Shown here piece by piece: positions 10,219-20,581 of a stretch of DNA of 64,000 bases. Source of the DNA: Phialophora verrucosa (lineage: Eukaryota > Ascomycota > Eurotiomycetes > Chaetothyriales > Herpotrichiellaceae). The notes below the pieces were generated by a model. The model ran no database searches. It was not told where the DNA came from and saw nothing but the letters and a program-made list of their open reading frames with translations. Each line of letters starts with the position of its first letter. The stretch's first letter is position 1. Location: positions 2,790,001 through 2,854,000 of the forward strand of contig MSED01000003.1 in NCBI GenBank assembly GCA_002099365.1, in the 5' to 3' direction. The translations under genes were made by a program, and so were the position numbers.

Positions 10219-13032
10219 GTAGCGGATTTAGCAAGTCCAACCTGGACAGGCTGTCTCCTGGAGGCGGCTTCCTGTGTAAGTGCGCTCTAATCACCACGGC
10301 TGCAATCTGCTGACATGGTCGGTCAGCAATCACTTCACGCGGATGGTGAGACAAGACCCGACGAGTTTCAATTCCCTACTGGCCATCATCTTCTGCTCAA
10401 GTTTAGCATCGGTCCGGGATGGACACGTTGACGATGCAGCCGTGCAGAGAGCTACTTGAGCCACGAGATCGGAGGATCGCCATCAGTCGACGACGCACTC
10501 GAGCAGGGCGCTTGATTTAGATACTCCGGGATATATCGTCGTTATTTATGCTTTGCATTTGCATATACCCCGCTTTGAGAATACCTCTGGGGTTCGGCGT
10601 TGGCGCCCAAGGTTTCGAACAGAACGATTGGCCTCTCTGGGCATATAAGGCTCGCATGTTTCGATCGCCAGACATCTCGCTGCCTAAGGCGCACCATTGT
10701 CAGTTGTCCCCAGCGGGAATTTTTGATACAAAGGCCCGCCGAGGGAGAAAATGGGTGGGCGGACATTTTTTCGAGGATTCTGTATCATACGAGTTTTGTC
10801 TTTTATTTGCGAATTTGCGCGCTTCACCTCCATGGTTTCGGTGGTCCTGCAAGGGCCGATCAGAATCCCTCGCCGTTTTGGACATACGACACCCGACGCG
10901 ACACGAGCACACGAGCTCAGGAAGCTGCACGCGACGCGGGCACGTAGGAGCAGGAGCACGGCGAAAACGACTCTTCAGGAAAAGGGGAATTGGTGGCGGT
11001 GGAGATCATTGTTTGGCGCCGGGGGTCGGGGGATCATGAGCAGGAGTACGACAGCGCATGGGCGTTTGGTGTGTAACGAGGACAGGAGGTCAGGTCGATC
11101 GAGTCTTGCCGCTGCTTGCTAATAGAACTGAGATGACTCCAATGGCAATTTTAATGTTTTGAAAGACCAGCTCCGACTTTCTTCTACATTGTGAAAGGAG
11201 GAGCCAGCAAACTTGCCCACTGCAATCTCAGATGTGACTTGCCGTTTCCATGCGGGACCAGAAGACATGGCTCAACTCGACAGATGAAGGTCTTTCCAGC
11301 TTGTCCAGTTCGCGCGCTGACCATTGCAGAACCCCAGATGAAATGGCTGGTGTCAACTTGATGTGAAGCGGTATGTAGGATCACGAACGCATACTGCATC
11401 ATCCTTTGGTCTCTTCCTTCCTCTATACTTGTTTATCATCACTCCTACGAGCGGGGTATCGGTGCTCGCTTGACTGGCACTGATTCGCACAACATTGCAC
11501 GGGGCTCAGATGGTTGACGTGGACATACTCCCAGCATAGCATCAAGTCTTGTCGTACACAGTACGAGTCCCGACCAAGCATTTCGCCAATCCTCTCCATC
11601 CCCCGGACCGCGACTCAATCTCTGTCAGATGTCGTCACGATGTATCGCACGCGGTCGAGTCGGAGGCGGCTCCTCGCGCCTAGAGATCCAACGAGGCCAA
11701 AAGCCCTTGACGTACGATCGCGCAGAAGTTCAAACAAAGGGCCACCGACCGGCACGAGCCTGTCCCCGGCTGCTCGAAAGGACGAAATGACCACAGGACC
11801 AAAGGACCACAGATCTACCTCCGCCACGCTACGCTAGATGACTGATCAAGGAGACACGAGACGACCGCTCTGACCTACTGCATACCTAGGTAAGGTACTG
11901 CGTGCGCGAGACGACGCCCTCGTACAGACAATACGAGCTCAACGCCTCCTGCCAAGGCAAGTTGATCTGTCATCCGATCCATTACGAGAACCGTCCAAGG
12001 AATGAATTAATTATAACATAACTCGTGTGAGTAAGAAAGAATGGATCGATCACCATTATTCACCGCCTTTTTGCCCATTTCAAAACGTCCCGTCGCTGGT
12101 TATTACGCACGATCATACTCAGGGAAGTCCGTCCACATAGGTGGATCGACTTGTGATCCTGCCGAAAGCAGCCATGAGTGATCACGGAGTACGCAGAAGT
12201 CGTCCATAGATGCTGTTCCCCTTCCCGATTTGAGCTGAAATTCCCAAAATTCCCGTTAGAGGATGCGGGTCCAGCCGACGAATGGGGAGGTGGATGCTGG
12301 ATGCTGCCGCTGCCGCTGCCAATCGAGGCTGTGTGTGCCGAATGAGGCTCTCACGGTGCGGTGTTCGTGTCCGATTTGCTAGCTTCTGTAGCCGCAGGGT
12401 TTATTTGGTTTCGGTTTAGAGCACTCAGTCTTCCGTATTCGGTAGGCACAAACGTACTGTATGTGCCTTGGCCTGCCTTACAAGGCTGACTGCGGCTGGC
12501 ATGATGCAGCTGCGTATATGTGTGCCACGCATGTATGACGGTGGCCCTTGGTGGAAGCGCCCGATTGCAAATCGTAAGATCTAGGAGGGACATGAGGCTC
12601 CTCGCGCATAGCAAAGGAGCGACTAGAAAAGAAAAAAGCCAGGCTGGACGATACAATCCACGAGTCACCGCCCATCCATCCAGTTTACCTGTCCAGCTTC
12701 GAAGACGTGCCTGGTACGCACTGTCGAACATGTCAGCCGGATGATGCATCAAGGTCTTCCTTCACGGAAGGAAGGAAGGGGGACCAAGGAGCAGCGGTGA
12801 GAGTGTCCAGCGGTTTCAGCGTTGTCTGGCCCCGATATCATCATCAACGTCGATCACGTCGAGGCACACACCCTCGATGTAATTAGAATGCATAAATAAC
12901 CCCCTTCAGAGCACGGTGCTGCTGGTCTCTGGAGAATCATCAACCATCTGCCATTCACTCTCAGAGCCAACACAAGCACAATCTTCGACTTCCCTTCGAC
13001 CCACCAGCAAGACCTACACAATCACAGCCACC
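10219..13032. other. Gene-poor intergenic region, 2.8 kb
   Basis: No protein with recognisable domains was found on either strand. ORFs of 60-163 codons around 10548-11122 overlap each other in several frames and look random, and some lack ATG. The first few hundred bases are probably the ptaB 3' UTR. The last 140 bp contain the promoter of the secreted protein. Confidence 0.5.
12891..12898 (+). promoter_or_regulatory. TATA-like element of the secreted-protein gene
   Basis: CATAAATA lies about 135 bp upstream of the ATG at 13033. A clear TATA-like box suits a regulated, strongly induced gene. Inferred from sequence and position. Confidence 0.4.
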
Positions 13033-13398
13033 ATGATCGCCTTCAGTACCCTTCTCGCCGTCCCCATCGCCCTGCTGGCCAGCCAAGTCGTCGCAAACTG
13101 CAGCCCGCCCGGCGTGGTCAACGGCCAGTGCGTCACGCTCTACAACTCCGAAGACTGCAACGGCCCTCCCATCGGCTCGTACAAGCCGACCTGCGAGGGC
13201 AACTGCTTCCAGTACGACAATTTCGGCAGCGTCAGCGTCGCTGGCGACGGCACCTATGGCACCGACTGCCACGTCTACTCGGACGTCAACTGCCAGAACC
13301 AGATTGGCGACTCGGGCAACCATGTCATTGGGGCGGCGCAGTGCTTGAGGCTCGGCATCGGCGCGGGGAAGAGTATGAAGTGTTTCTTTCGTTGCTAG
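13033..13398 (+). CDS. Small secreted cysteine-rich protein (candidate effector)
   Basis: Seen: 121 residues, one exon, good initiation context (CCACCATGA). The N-terminus MIAFSTLLAVPIALLASQVVA is a standard signal peptide with likely cleavage before NC. The mature part of about 100 residues has ten cysteines, an even number that could form five disulfides, and is rich in Gly, Asn and Asp with almost no Lys. The codons are GC-rich and C-ending. I do not recognise a domain. Small size, secretion signal and high cysteine content match the operational definition of fungal effector-like or structural cell-surface proteins; that role is inference. A longer frame reaching back to 12916 begins with GTG and is not preferred. 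It sits alone between gene-poor stretches. Confidence 0.8.
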   Translation: MIAFSTLLAVPIALLASQVVANCSPPGVVNGQCVTLYNSEDCNGPPIGSYKPTCEGNCFQYDNFGSVSVAGDGTYGTDCHVYSDVNCQNQIGDSGNHVIGAAQCLRLGIGAGKSMKCFFRC

Positions 13399-14432
13399 AT
13401 CGAGACAACGGTCTTCCTGGGTTGACCAGTTGGTCATCTTGTTTTGGGGCGATGGGACTCTGGTTTAGTGGAGCGATGAAGCTTGAAGTGGCAGCGGATG
13501 CTGAGGACAGAGGGATTCGGTCTTGCCTGCAGTGCATTTTGGTCGATTCAACTGTACTCAACGTCTAGGGGGAGAAAGTATGTAGTGGTGGGCGGCGATG
13601 GTGATGGTGATGGCGACCCACCTAGGCCGGGTGCGATTACATGCTTTTGGTCTGGTGGACGTACAGTAATAGCATTCCTTTAGTCCTGTCCTCAAAATCG
13701 ATCAAGCGTGACAGTGGCGTATGCTGTCTGGTAGGGGCGGTCAATAGCTGATGAAATAAGTAGAGTGTTGTTTGACTGTCAGTTTTCGTCGAGTGCTTCA
13801 AACTCGCGTACCCCTTCTCTGTCGATACTGTCTGTACAGGCGTCATGTCGTGAGTCTAGTGAGGATGCAAATGCTGTGGTCGTTCCGCTAACACCAGTAC
13901 CCATACCGATACCTAGCGTCTGAACGCTCGATGAGACTTCCAGCATACGACCTAGGGCTGGCCGGTGTCATGTCTCCTGAAAGCTACTGAAGAGATACAA
14001 AGAGCGACACAGGCGGTCGGTCGAGGGCGGCTCAGGGCCGACGAGCTGAATACAGTTTCAGCCAAGCTTTTCCTCGGCAGATTTAAGCTTCAACACTCGA
14101 ACCCGAAATACAGAGGAGGAAAACATCCCGAGACGTCAGCAGACGATCCTAGCCACGCCTAGCGTTCTATATAAGTGCCCGCTTATAGTATCCCTGCCAC
14201 TGTCCCATAAGACAATGAGGGGCATTCCGATTCCACACGCATTCTAAAACAGTATATCGCTGCTGGAAGGTGCTTGCATTCGACGGCGCGACCGAGGTCT
14301 TTGTATCCCCTGCGGTGTTTTCTTTTCTCTCCTAAGCACCCACCGCCGAGGGTCGTCCCCACGAGGCTCTCAAGATCTGCGACGGCTTTGAAATTCGTCT
14401 AGTCCAACAGTTCTACGGTGCCACTTGCGGCC
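13399..14432. other. Intergenic region, 1.0 kb
   Basis: It contains the 3' end of the secreted-protein transcript, a short GATGGT-type microsatellite near 13596-13612, and the promoter/leader of the nicotinamide riboside kinase gene. No supported coding sequence was seen. Confidence 0.45.
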
Positions 14433-15515
14433 ATGGAAAGGCTAGCAGCCATTGATCGACGCAAGCACATGGATCCCCATGCCATGACATCCGACGACGA
14501 AGATGACGACCCGCAGCCCGGAACGCGGAGGCACGTCCAAACGATCATCATCGGCCTGTCCGGCCCGTCGTCGAGCGGGAAGACCACGCTCGCCAGGCTC
14601 CTGCGGGAGATTTTCAACCTCGAGGCACCAGGCCTGACGCTCAGTCTGGCGATCCTGCACCAGGACGACTCGTACAAGACGGACAAGGACGTCCCGACCG
14701 TGACTGTGTCCTCGGAAACCTTCGGCACCCGCGACCTCCAGGACTGGGACTGCGTCGGCTCGCTCGACCTGCCGCTCTTCGAACACACGCTGAGACACCT
14801 CCTGCAACATGGCTCTTTGCCACCGGACAGCGTCTCGAAGGAGGACCAGAATAGCGTTGGTGAAAGCCACGTCTCCAAGCGCGATGTTGAGGCGTGGAAG
14901 GAGAGGATGGCTGTATGGTTGGACGACCTCGCGAAGAAGACGTCCCCCACTCACGGCTCCAGTACATCCCGCCCAGAGGACAAGAGCGAGAACGAATATG
15001 ACGGTGGAAGCAACAACAACAGCAGCAGCAGAGAGCTAAGGATCTACATCGTCGATGGCTTCCTGCTGTACCCGCGACCTCCCCTTCCGTCACCGTCAGC
15101 ATCTGGTGCTCCGTCCACGACGACGACCACGGCGACATCCTCGACTTCACCCCATTCTCAAGACGAATTGAACCGTCTATACGCCCTGACACACACCGTG
15201 ATGCATCCAAAGCTCTTCATCCCCTCGACGCGAGACCAGACGCTAGCCCGCCGCGCCGCCCGCTCCGGCTACGTCACCCTGGAAGGCTTCTGGACAGACC
15301 CGCCGGGGTATGTCGAGGACCTGGTGTGGCCGAACTACATGCTCTATCACTCGTGGATGTACGCGGGCGGGAATGTCGACGCCGAGGTCTTTGATGAGGA
15401 CGTGTGCGCCAGGGAGGGCATCAGCGTCTGTCCGGGTGGCGGACACTGGAGCATGCACCAGGTGTTGGAGTGGGCTGTGGGGAGGGTGAAAGAGGCGGTC
15501 GAGGCGAAAGTGTAG
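14433..15515 (+). CDS. NRK1: Nicotinamide riboside kinase (Nrk1-like)
   Basis: Seen: single exon, 360 residues from the ATG at 14433 (the in-frame codon 15 nt upstream is GTG). Walker A is GPSSSGKTT at residues 44-52. It is followed by ILHQDDSYKTDKDVP and then LQDWDCVGSLD, which are the substrate-binding signatures of nicotinamide riboside kinases. A later segment (LFIPSTRDQTLARR, then YVTLEGFWTDPPGYVEDLVWPNY) matches the lid and C-terminal region. Family knowledge: the enzyme phosphorylates nicotinamide riboside to NMN in the NAD salvage pathway, in the cytosol. Yeast Nrk1 is about 240 residues. The excess here comes from an acidic N-terminal extension and a Ser/Thr-rich insert (about residues 170-240), which contains the STTTTTATSSTS tract. 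Confidence 0.88.
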   Translation: MERLAAIDRRKHMDPHAMTSDDEDDDPQPGTRRHVQTIIIGLSGPSSSGKTTLARLLREIFNLEAPGLTLSLAILHQDDSYKTDKDVPTVTVSSETFGTRDLQDWDCVGSLDLPLFEHTLRHLLQHGSLPPDSVSKEDQNSVGESHVSKRDVEAWKERMAVWLDDLAKKTSPTHGSSTSRPEDKSENEYDGGSNNNSSSRELRIYIVDGFLLYPRPPLPSPSASGAPSTTTTTATSSTSPHSQDELNRLYALTHTVMHPKLFIPSTRDQTLARRAARSGYVTLEGFWTDPPGYVEDLVWPNYMLYHSWMYAGGNVDAEVFDEDVCAREGISVCPGGGHWSMHQVLEWAVGRVKEAVEAKV

Positions 15516-16041
15516 ATATAGGTAAATAGAACTATAGACAGATACTGTGTGCTGATAGGTGATGGACCTTCTTCTGTGGCGGGACGCGTGCTGTGACGCA
15601 ACACTTGCGTCGGAAAGATCGTTTACCGGACGTGAGGAGAAGAGATGTGTCGTTCGCTTAGCACGGGCACCCGCCCATCGACAACTTCCTACCAATTTAG
15701 ATCGAGGGCAGTAGATCTTGCGTTGCAAAAGGTGTAGGTGTAGCTCTGTGTGTGTGGGAAGAACGCCAATGACATCGGTGGCAATACTGTATTGCTACGA
15801 GGCATGTGTATTGTCAGCCAGACCGCCACCAAGCTACAGGTTTGAAAGCGGACTTGACACTGGCCGCTATATACTACATAAAGTGGCTGCCGGATTTCAC
15901 TGTGTAGAATTGGAAAGACAGTATATCTCTCATTCACGATAACCTTGCTTTTTCCTATGCTGGAGACTCGTCTAGACGTTTCCCTGCGCCCGGCCCGTGC
16001 CAGAAAAGCCATGGACGCGATGCTGAGTCGGGTACTGTCGA
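15516..16041. other. Convergent 3' intergenic region
   Basis: These 526 bp separate the stops of the riboside kinase (plus strand) and the AAA ATPase (minus strand). A 107-codon minus-strand ORF with an ATG at 16012 is present but has no recognisable features and overlaps the expected 3' UTR. Nothing else was seen. Confidence 0.4.
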
Positions 16042-19000
16042 TCAGTCCCTTACCTTGATTGTATCCTTGTTCTTCCTGTCTTCCTTGTCGACCGGGAACC
16101 CAAGCCTGGGCACTTTCTTCTTCTTCCCTCGCTTGTCGCCGTACTGCTCGTCGAATTTCTTGATGTCCCTCAAGCTCGACATGTCCTCCGAAATGCTGGC
16201 TGAGATCTCCTCAAGGGCTCTGTCAAAGTGGGCTTTGGTCAGAGTCCGTCGTTCGGGATGCTGATACGGGTCTTGTCCTTCGTGATTCCTGGCAAGCTCG
16301 TTCTCTTCACGCACGGCATTCAGCGCTGCTGCGACGGCAACGTTCTTGAGATCGGAACCGGAGTAAAAGGGTGTTTTCTTCGCAATTTCTTCAAGCTTGA
16401 CGTCGTCGGCTACAACTTCGTGGCGGAGATGGATCTTAAGGATCTCCAATCTGTCGGCCTCTGTCGGCAGATCCACCAGCAATCGCCGCGGCAGACGGCG
16501 CAACACTGCGTCATCGAGATCATGCGGCCGATTGGTGGCGACCATGATAAAGGCGCTTCCTGAATCATTGCTCATGCCGTCCCATTCTTTGAGGAATTGA
16601 TTAAGCTGTTCGCGATGGCTGACTCTGGGGCCTTGATTGCTGCGAGCACGGAACATGGCGTCCGCCTCGTCCAGGAACACCACGCAGGGGGACAACTTCC
16701 TGGCAAGACTGAAGAGTGCTCGGACGTTCTTCTCGCTTTCGCCGACGTACATGTCATTCAGGTCTGCGGCGCTGACCTCGAGCATCGTTGCGCCAGACTC
16801 TTTGGCGACTGCCTTGGCGGCGAGTGTCTTGCCCGTGCCAGGTGGCCCATAAAGCAAGAGACCCGGAATTTTATTAGAAGCTAAAACGCCATACTTGAAA
16901 GCATCGGGTCTGGTCAGGGAGAGCGTCGTCAAGGTTTGGAGAGCGTCAATTGTCTCTACGGGCATGTGGACGTCGTTAAAAGTCGTGGTGATGTTCTTGG
17001 CCTCGATGATGCCGCTCAGCAAACGCTTCTCGTACTTTGAGGCCGAAGCACGAATTTTGGCGAGTCGATTGTCTCTGGTCATATGCCGTTCTGGGACTTC
17101 CTTTCGGGATTCTTTGGACTGCTTCTCTGCCCAACGTATCTTGGTGTTGTCGCTGTGCTTAAGATGCGACGTTGCTGCGCTGATAACCGGTGCCGGGGGA
17201 GCGTCTGCTGCAATGTTGGTGTCTGTGGGAGCAGCGCCGGCGATATAGCTAGCCAATCGTTGCACATATTGGTAAGTCCAGACTTGTGACTCAAGGCAAG
17301 CTCTATCGCTCGGAGTCAACATGGGGGAGAAATCACGTCGCCAGAAGCCTGGTTCTAGGTGGGCAAATACAGACGGTTTCCAAAATCTTAGCATTTCCCA
17401 GAGATGTCTCATGTTGATTGCAGCGATGCGTTGCTTCCTGTCGTGAAGAAGTGCAAGCTTTGAGGTAGTGTTTGGGAGCACGGGCGTGAGAATGATGTTT
17501 TGGGATTTTCTTTCAAGCCAACCTGCCTGGGATTCGTTGATGCGCTCCTTGGTGAACGGCTCTTGGTCCTCACGGGCGGAATCAGTGCCGATGAGCAAGA
17601 CGCTTTCGCCCTTTGCTCGTCGTTGGGCGAGCTGTTTCTGCATATTGGCAAGAAAAGACCGACCAATGCCGAGAGTATCTTGAATGGCCTTGAAATCCCT
17701 GATGTGAACAATCACCGCGCCCTGGGGGACGCCGCTCCGCTCCTCGGTTTTCTGGCGAAGACTCTTCAGGTCAACGATCTGCGCATCACCGGATGATGAT
17801 GACTGGGAGGTTGGTCGATCCGATATCGTCTTCAACATCTTGTAGATGACTCCAGATAGAGCGCCGGCCTCATCGCGAGGCTTCTGAGGATCCAGGAAGT
17901 CGGGCACCATCCGGAACATGTTGCCCCGTCCTTCAGATCGTGGGCCTTCTCCCATGTCCGGAAAGCGTCCGACTAAGGACTTGATGATATCTCCGGGCCT
18001 CGCAGTTAAAATTGACATTCCCATCCGGGGAGAGGTTGGGGGTGACTCCATATCGTCAATCATATCTTCCATGTCGTTCTCATCATCATCGTCGTCGAGC
18101 TGATCCTGCTTAGTTGGCTCCGAAGGGTCGGGGAAGGCAGACGTGAGAACGTCGTAACTGAGCATGCGACCGGCCTTCGCGGTAGACTGGTTCATATGAT
18201 TTCGGCTGATCAGGTCTGCGATGTCTTGAGCATCCACCACCATAACATCACAGCCAAGTTTGCGTGCCACGTCTTGGACGAGATGGTCGAGAAGCAAGTC
18301 TCCGTCCCTGCCTGCATATTGAAGATGAAGGTGATCCCTGTAAGACTCGACACCATTCATCGTCTGATTCTGTGTTATTTGCAAAAGGCCCCTGGCGGTC
18401 CGCAATACCTCATCATACTGCTCGTCAACAACATAATACCTGGAAGGAGTGGCGCGACTCGAGTCTGATTCGACAGAGGGCGATGTCCCCTCGACGTTAG
18501 AAGTTGTCTCCGTCGGTGACCGCCCTCCGTCCATGCTTTGAATCGTACCGGTACCGCCATCTTCACCATCAGTACCGGGCGGAGACGATCCACCTGAATC
18601 GGGCGAGAAGTTCTGCTCAAGAAGATCGCCAGTGATCAGATCTGCGGCCACAGTGTGGACCTTTGAAGGAGCTCCAGGAAGAATGTCAACCCCCCACAGA
18701 GATATATTATTGTCTTTCCACCATTCTGGAGCTTGTGCTTCCGATTCTGGCTCCTTATTCATGCGATTCCGCAGCCTTCTTTTTGCCGGAGAGCCATAGA
18801 AATCTCTTGTTCGGGTCAGGTCCGCAGGCGGAGGTATGGAGGGAGCCGGCGGTTTATGAGCGAGATGCGACGGTTGCTCCTCATCATCTCCTCCTTCTTT
18901 GACTATCTCCGGTCGAGCAGCTCCATGGCTCTTTGCATCGTCACTGATTCCTCGGCTACCAAGAGAGCCGACATTCAACGTTCTCGGGGCTGTGCGCGGG

Positions 19001-19116
19001 CGAGGCGCGGTGTGAAATGAGCGGCGGGCGTTTCGCGGTTGGCGTTGGGCGCAATGACGACAACTAGAACAGATAATCTGCGAGAACCGTAGTTCCGCTT
19101 GCAAAGTCGTGTTCAT
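16042..19116 (-). CDS. Mitochondrial Msp1/ATAD1-like AAA ATPase with long N-terminal extension
   Basis: Seen: single exon, 1024 residues from the ATG at 19116 (an upstream in-frame codon at 19152 is TTG). The N-terminus is basic and Ser/Arg-rich with SFHTAPRPRT, a plausible mitochondrial presequence. One canonical AAA module is in the C-terminal third: Walker A GPPGTGKT near residues 755-763, Walker B VVFLDEADAMF near 810-820, sensor ATNRP, arginine-finger region RRLPRRL, and the AAA lid (FYSGSDLKNV). Family knowledge: Msp1/ATAD1 proteins are membrane-anchored extractases that clear mistargeted tail-anchored proteins; filamentous fungi also have long mitochondrial relatives of this kind. The exact role is uncertain. 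About residues 460-510 resemble an eroded nucleotide-binding fold (see findings). It shares a 229-bp promoter with CTU1. Confidence 0.85.
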   Translation of the reverse strand: MNTTLQAELRFSQIICSSCRHCAQRQPRNARRSFHTAPRPRTAPRTLNVGSLGSRGISDDAKSHGAARPEIVKEGGDDEEQPSHLAHKPPAPSIPPPADLTRTRDFYGSPAKRRLRNRMNKEPESEAQAPEWWKDNNISLWGVDILPGAPSKVHTVAADLITGDLLEQNFSPDSGGSSPPGTDGEDGGTGTIQSMDGGRSPTETTSNVEGTSPSVESDSSRATPSRYYVVDEQYDEVLRTARGLLQITQNQTMNGVESYRDHLHLQYAGRDGDLLLDHLVQDVARKLGCDVMVVDAQDIADLISRNHMNQSTAKAGRMLSYDVLTSAFPDPSEPTKQDQLDDDDDENDMEDMIDDMESPPTSPRMGMSILTARPGDIIKSLVGRFPDMGEGPRSEGRGNMFRMVPDFLDPQKPRDEAGALSGVIYKMLKTISDRPTSQSSSSGDAQIVDLKSLRQKTEERSGVPQGAVIVHIRDFKAIQDTLGIGRSFLANMQKQLAQRRAKGESVLLIGTDSAREDQEPFTKERINESQAGWLERKSQNIILTPVLPNTTSKLALLHDRKQRIAAINMRHLWEMLRFWKPSVFAHLEPGFWRRDFSPMLTPSDRACLESQVWTYQYVQRLASYIAGAAPTDTNIAADAPPAPVISAATSHLKHSDNTKIRWAEKQSKESRKEVPERHMTRDNRLAKIRASASKYEKRLLSGIIEAKNITTTFNDVHMPVETIDALQTLTTLSLTRPDAFKYGVLASNKIPGLLLYGPPGTGKTLAAKAVAKESGATMLEVSAADLNDMYVGESEKNVRALFSLARKLSPCVVFLDEADAMFRARSNQGPRVSHREQLNQFLKEWDGMSNDSGSAFIMVATNRPHDLDDAVLRRLPRRLLVDLPTEADRLEILKIHLRHEVVADDVKLEEIAKKTPFYSGSDLKNVAVAAALNAVREENELARNHEGQDPYQHPERRTLTKAHFDRALEEISASISEDMSSLRDIKKFDEQYGDKRGKKKKVPRLGFPVDKEDRKNKDTIKVRD

Positions 19117-19345
19117 TCGAGCGAGCGACCGGAAGAACACCTCCTGCAGCAAAGGAGGACGTGTCTTCGAGTTGGGAGAACAATGAAATTATGTGATTGA
19201 CTTCGGCAGAGGGCCCAGTGCGCTACCGTAGTGCAATAACATGATATGCCGCTCGGCCCACCGTAAATTTGGCGATTCAAGTTCGCCTTCATTTGAATTT
19301 GCAAGGTTCATCTGCAAAGACATTCCTCACCTAGAGAAGACGAGT
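19117..19345. promoter_or_regulatory. Compact bidirectional promoter AAA ATPase/CTU1
   Basis: Only 229 bp separate the two start codons, so the transcription units must share regulatory DNA. An ATG in frame with CTU1 at 19241 would add 35 residues lacking family resemblance. Confidence 0.6.
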
Positions 19346-20578
19346 ATGCCACCAGTTCCGTGCGAGATCTGCAAAGACTCGCGGGCAGCCGTCATTCGGC
19401 CCAAGAACTCTCAAAAAATCTGCAAGCAGTGCTTCTTATCAATCTTCGAAGACGAAATCCACGACACAATCGTGAGTAATAATTTATTCCGCCGCGGGGA
19501 ACGGGTCGCCATCGGTGCTTCCGGCGGCAAAGACTCGACAGTCCTCGCGTCTGTGTTGAAGACACTGAATGAACGCCATGACTATGGACTAGACCTTGTC
19601 CTCTTGTCCATTGACGAGGGTATCAAGGGATATCGAGACGACAGCCTGGAAACGGTGAAACGAAACGCCGCGCAATATGACATGCCGCTTGAAATCGTGG
19701 GCTACGACCAGCTGTATGGTTGGACGATGGATCAGGTTGTGGCACAGGTAGGCAAGAAGGGCAACTGTACCTACTGTGGCGTCTTTCGCAGACAGGCACT
19801 GGATCGAGGCGCTGCAAAGCTGGGCATCAAGCATGTCGTCACGGGGCACAACGCTGATGATGTCGCCGAAACCGTCATGATGAACCTGCTGCGTGGTGAC
19901 CTGCCGAGACTCGCTAGGGCGACTTCTATTGTGACCTCGAGTGCGGCAAGCGAGATTAAGCGGAGCAAACCGCTAAAGTATGCGTACGAGAAGGAGATTG
20001 TTCTATATGCGCACCACAAGAAGCTTGACTACTTCAGTACGGAATGCATTTATTCCCCAGAGGCATTCAGGGGCAGTGCAAGAACATTGATCAAAGACCT
20101 GGAAAAGATCAGGCCGAGCAGCATCCTGGATATTGTCCGGAGTGGAGAGGACATGGCTGCACTTGTTCCTACAGAAGTCGCAGGATCCACTTCCTGTGCA
20201 GTTGATGGCGAAACAAATGGGTGTGGGAGTCGCAATGAGAATGGCGGCTCGATGGCTCAGATGGAGCAGACTCTGGTTGGCAACGAAGCCGCTGCAGAAC
20301 GGGAGACCGAAATCAAACTGCCGACTACGAGAGCCAACGGCCAAGTGAGCAAACACGACAAGAAAAAGCGAGGACGGCGGAAGGTTGTCCCGCAAGTGAT
20401 GGGTCAGTGTGAGCGCTGTGGTTACATGTCGAGCCAGAAGATCTGCAAAGCTTGCACACTGCTGGAAGGTCTCAACAAGAGCCGGCCCCATACTGCGATT
20501 GAGGTGGGCATGGAAGATGAGGATGGAAGCACGACTTTGATGAGGCAGATCGCTGGCCTTGCCATTGCTGCAGGATGA
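19346..20578 (+). CDS. NCS6: Cytoplasmic tRNA 2-thiolation protein 1 (NCS6/CTU1)
   Basis: Seen: single exon, 410 residues from the ATG at 19346. The N-terminal zinc-binding cysteines are CEICKDS and KICKQC. The PP-loop ATP-pyrophosphatase motif GASGGKDS is at residues 57-64. The central CTYCGVFRRQ, the TGHNADDVAETV segment and a C-terminal zinc pair (CERCGY, CKAC) all fit the family. Family knowledge: with Ncs2 and the Urm1/Uba4 sulfur relay it makes the 2-thio group of mcm5s2U34 in cytosolic tRNAs for Lys, Gln and Glu. Between the catalytic core and the last zinc pair lies a low-complexity spacer (about residues 275-370). Its stop codon ends 3 bp before the stop of the convergent oxidase gene. 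Confidence 0.95.
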   Translation: MPPVPCEICKDSRAAVIRPKNSQKICKQCFLSIFEDEIHDTIVSNNLFRRGERVAIGASGGKDSTVLASVLKTLNERHDYGLDLVLLSIDEGIKGYRDDSLETVKRNAAQYDMPLEIVGYDQLYGWTMDQVVAQVGKKGNCTYCGVFRRQALDRGAAKLGIKHVVTGHNADDVAETVMMNLLRGDLPRLARATSIVTSSAASEIKRSKPLKYAYEKEIVLYAHHKKLDYFSTECIYSPEAFRGSARTLIKDLEKIRPSSILDIVRSGEDMAALVPTEVAGSTSCAVDGETNGCGSRNENGGSMAQMEQTLVGNEAAAERETEIKLPTTRANGQVSKHDKKKRGRRKVVPQVMGQCERCGYMSSQKICKACTLLEGLNKSRPHTAIEVGMEDEDGSTTLMRQIAGLAIAAG

Positions 20579-20581
20579 AAC

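Noticed and set aside
12961..13437. 158-codon minus-strand ORF opposite the secreted protein
   Set aside because: It is the complement of a GC-rich coding exon. The sense frame has a signal peptide, cysteine pattern and initiation context; the antisense product is featureless.
14399..15210. Long antisense ORFs opposite the nicotinamide riboside kinase
   Set aside because: Shadows produced by the GC-rich third positions of the sense gene.
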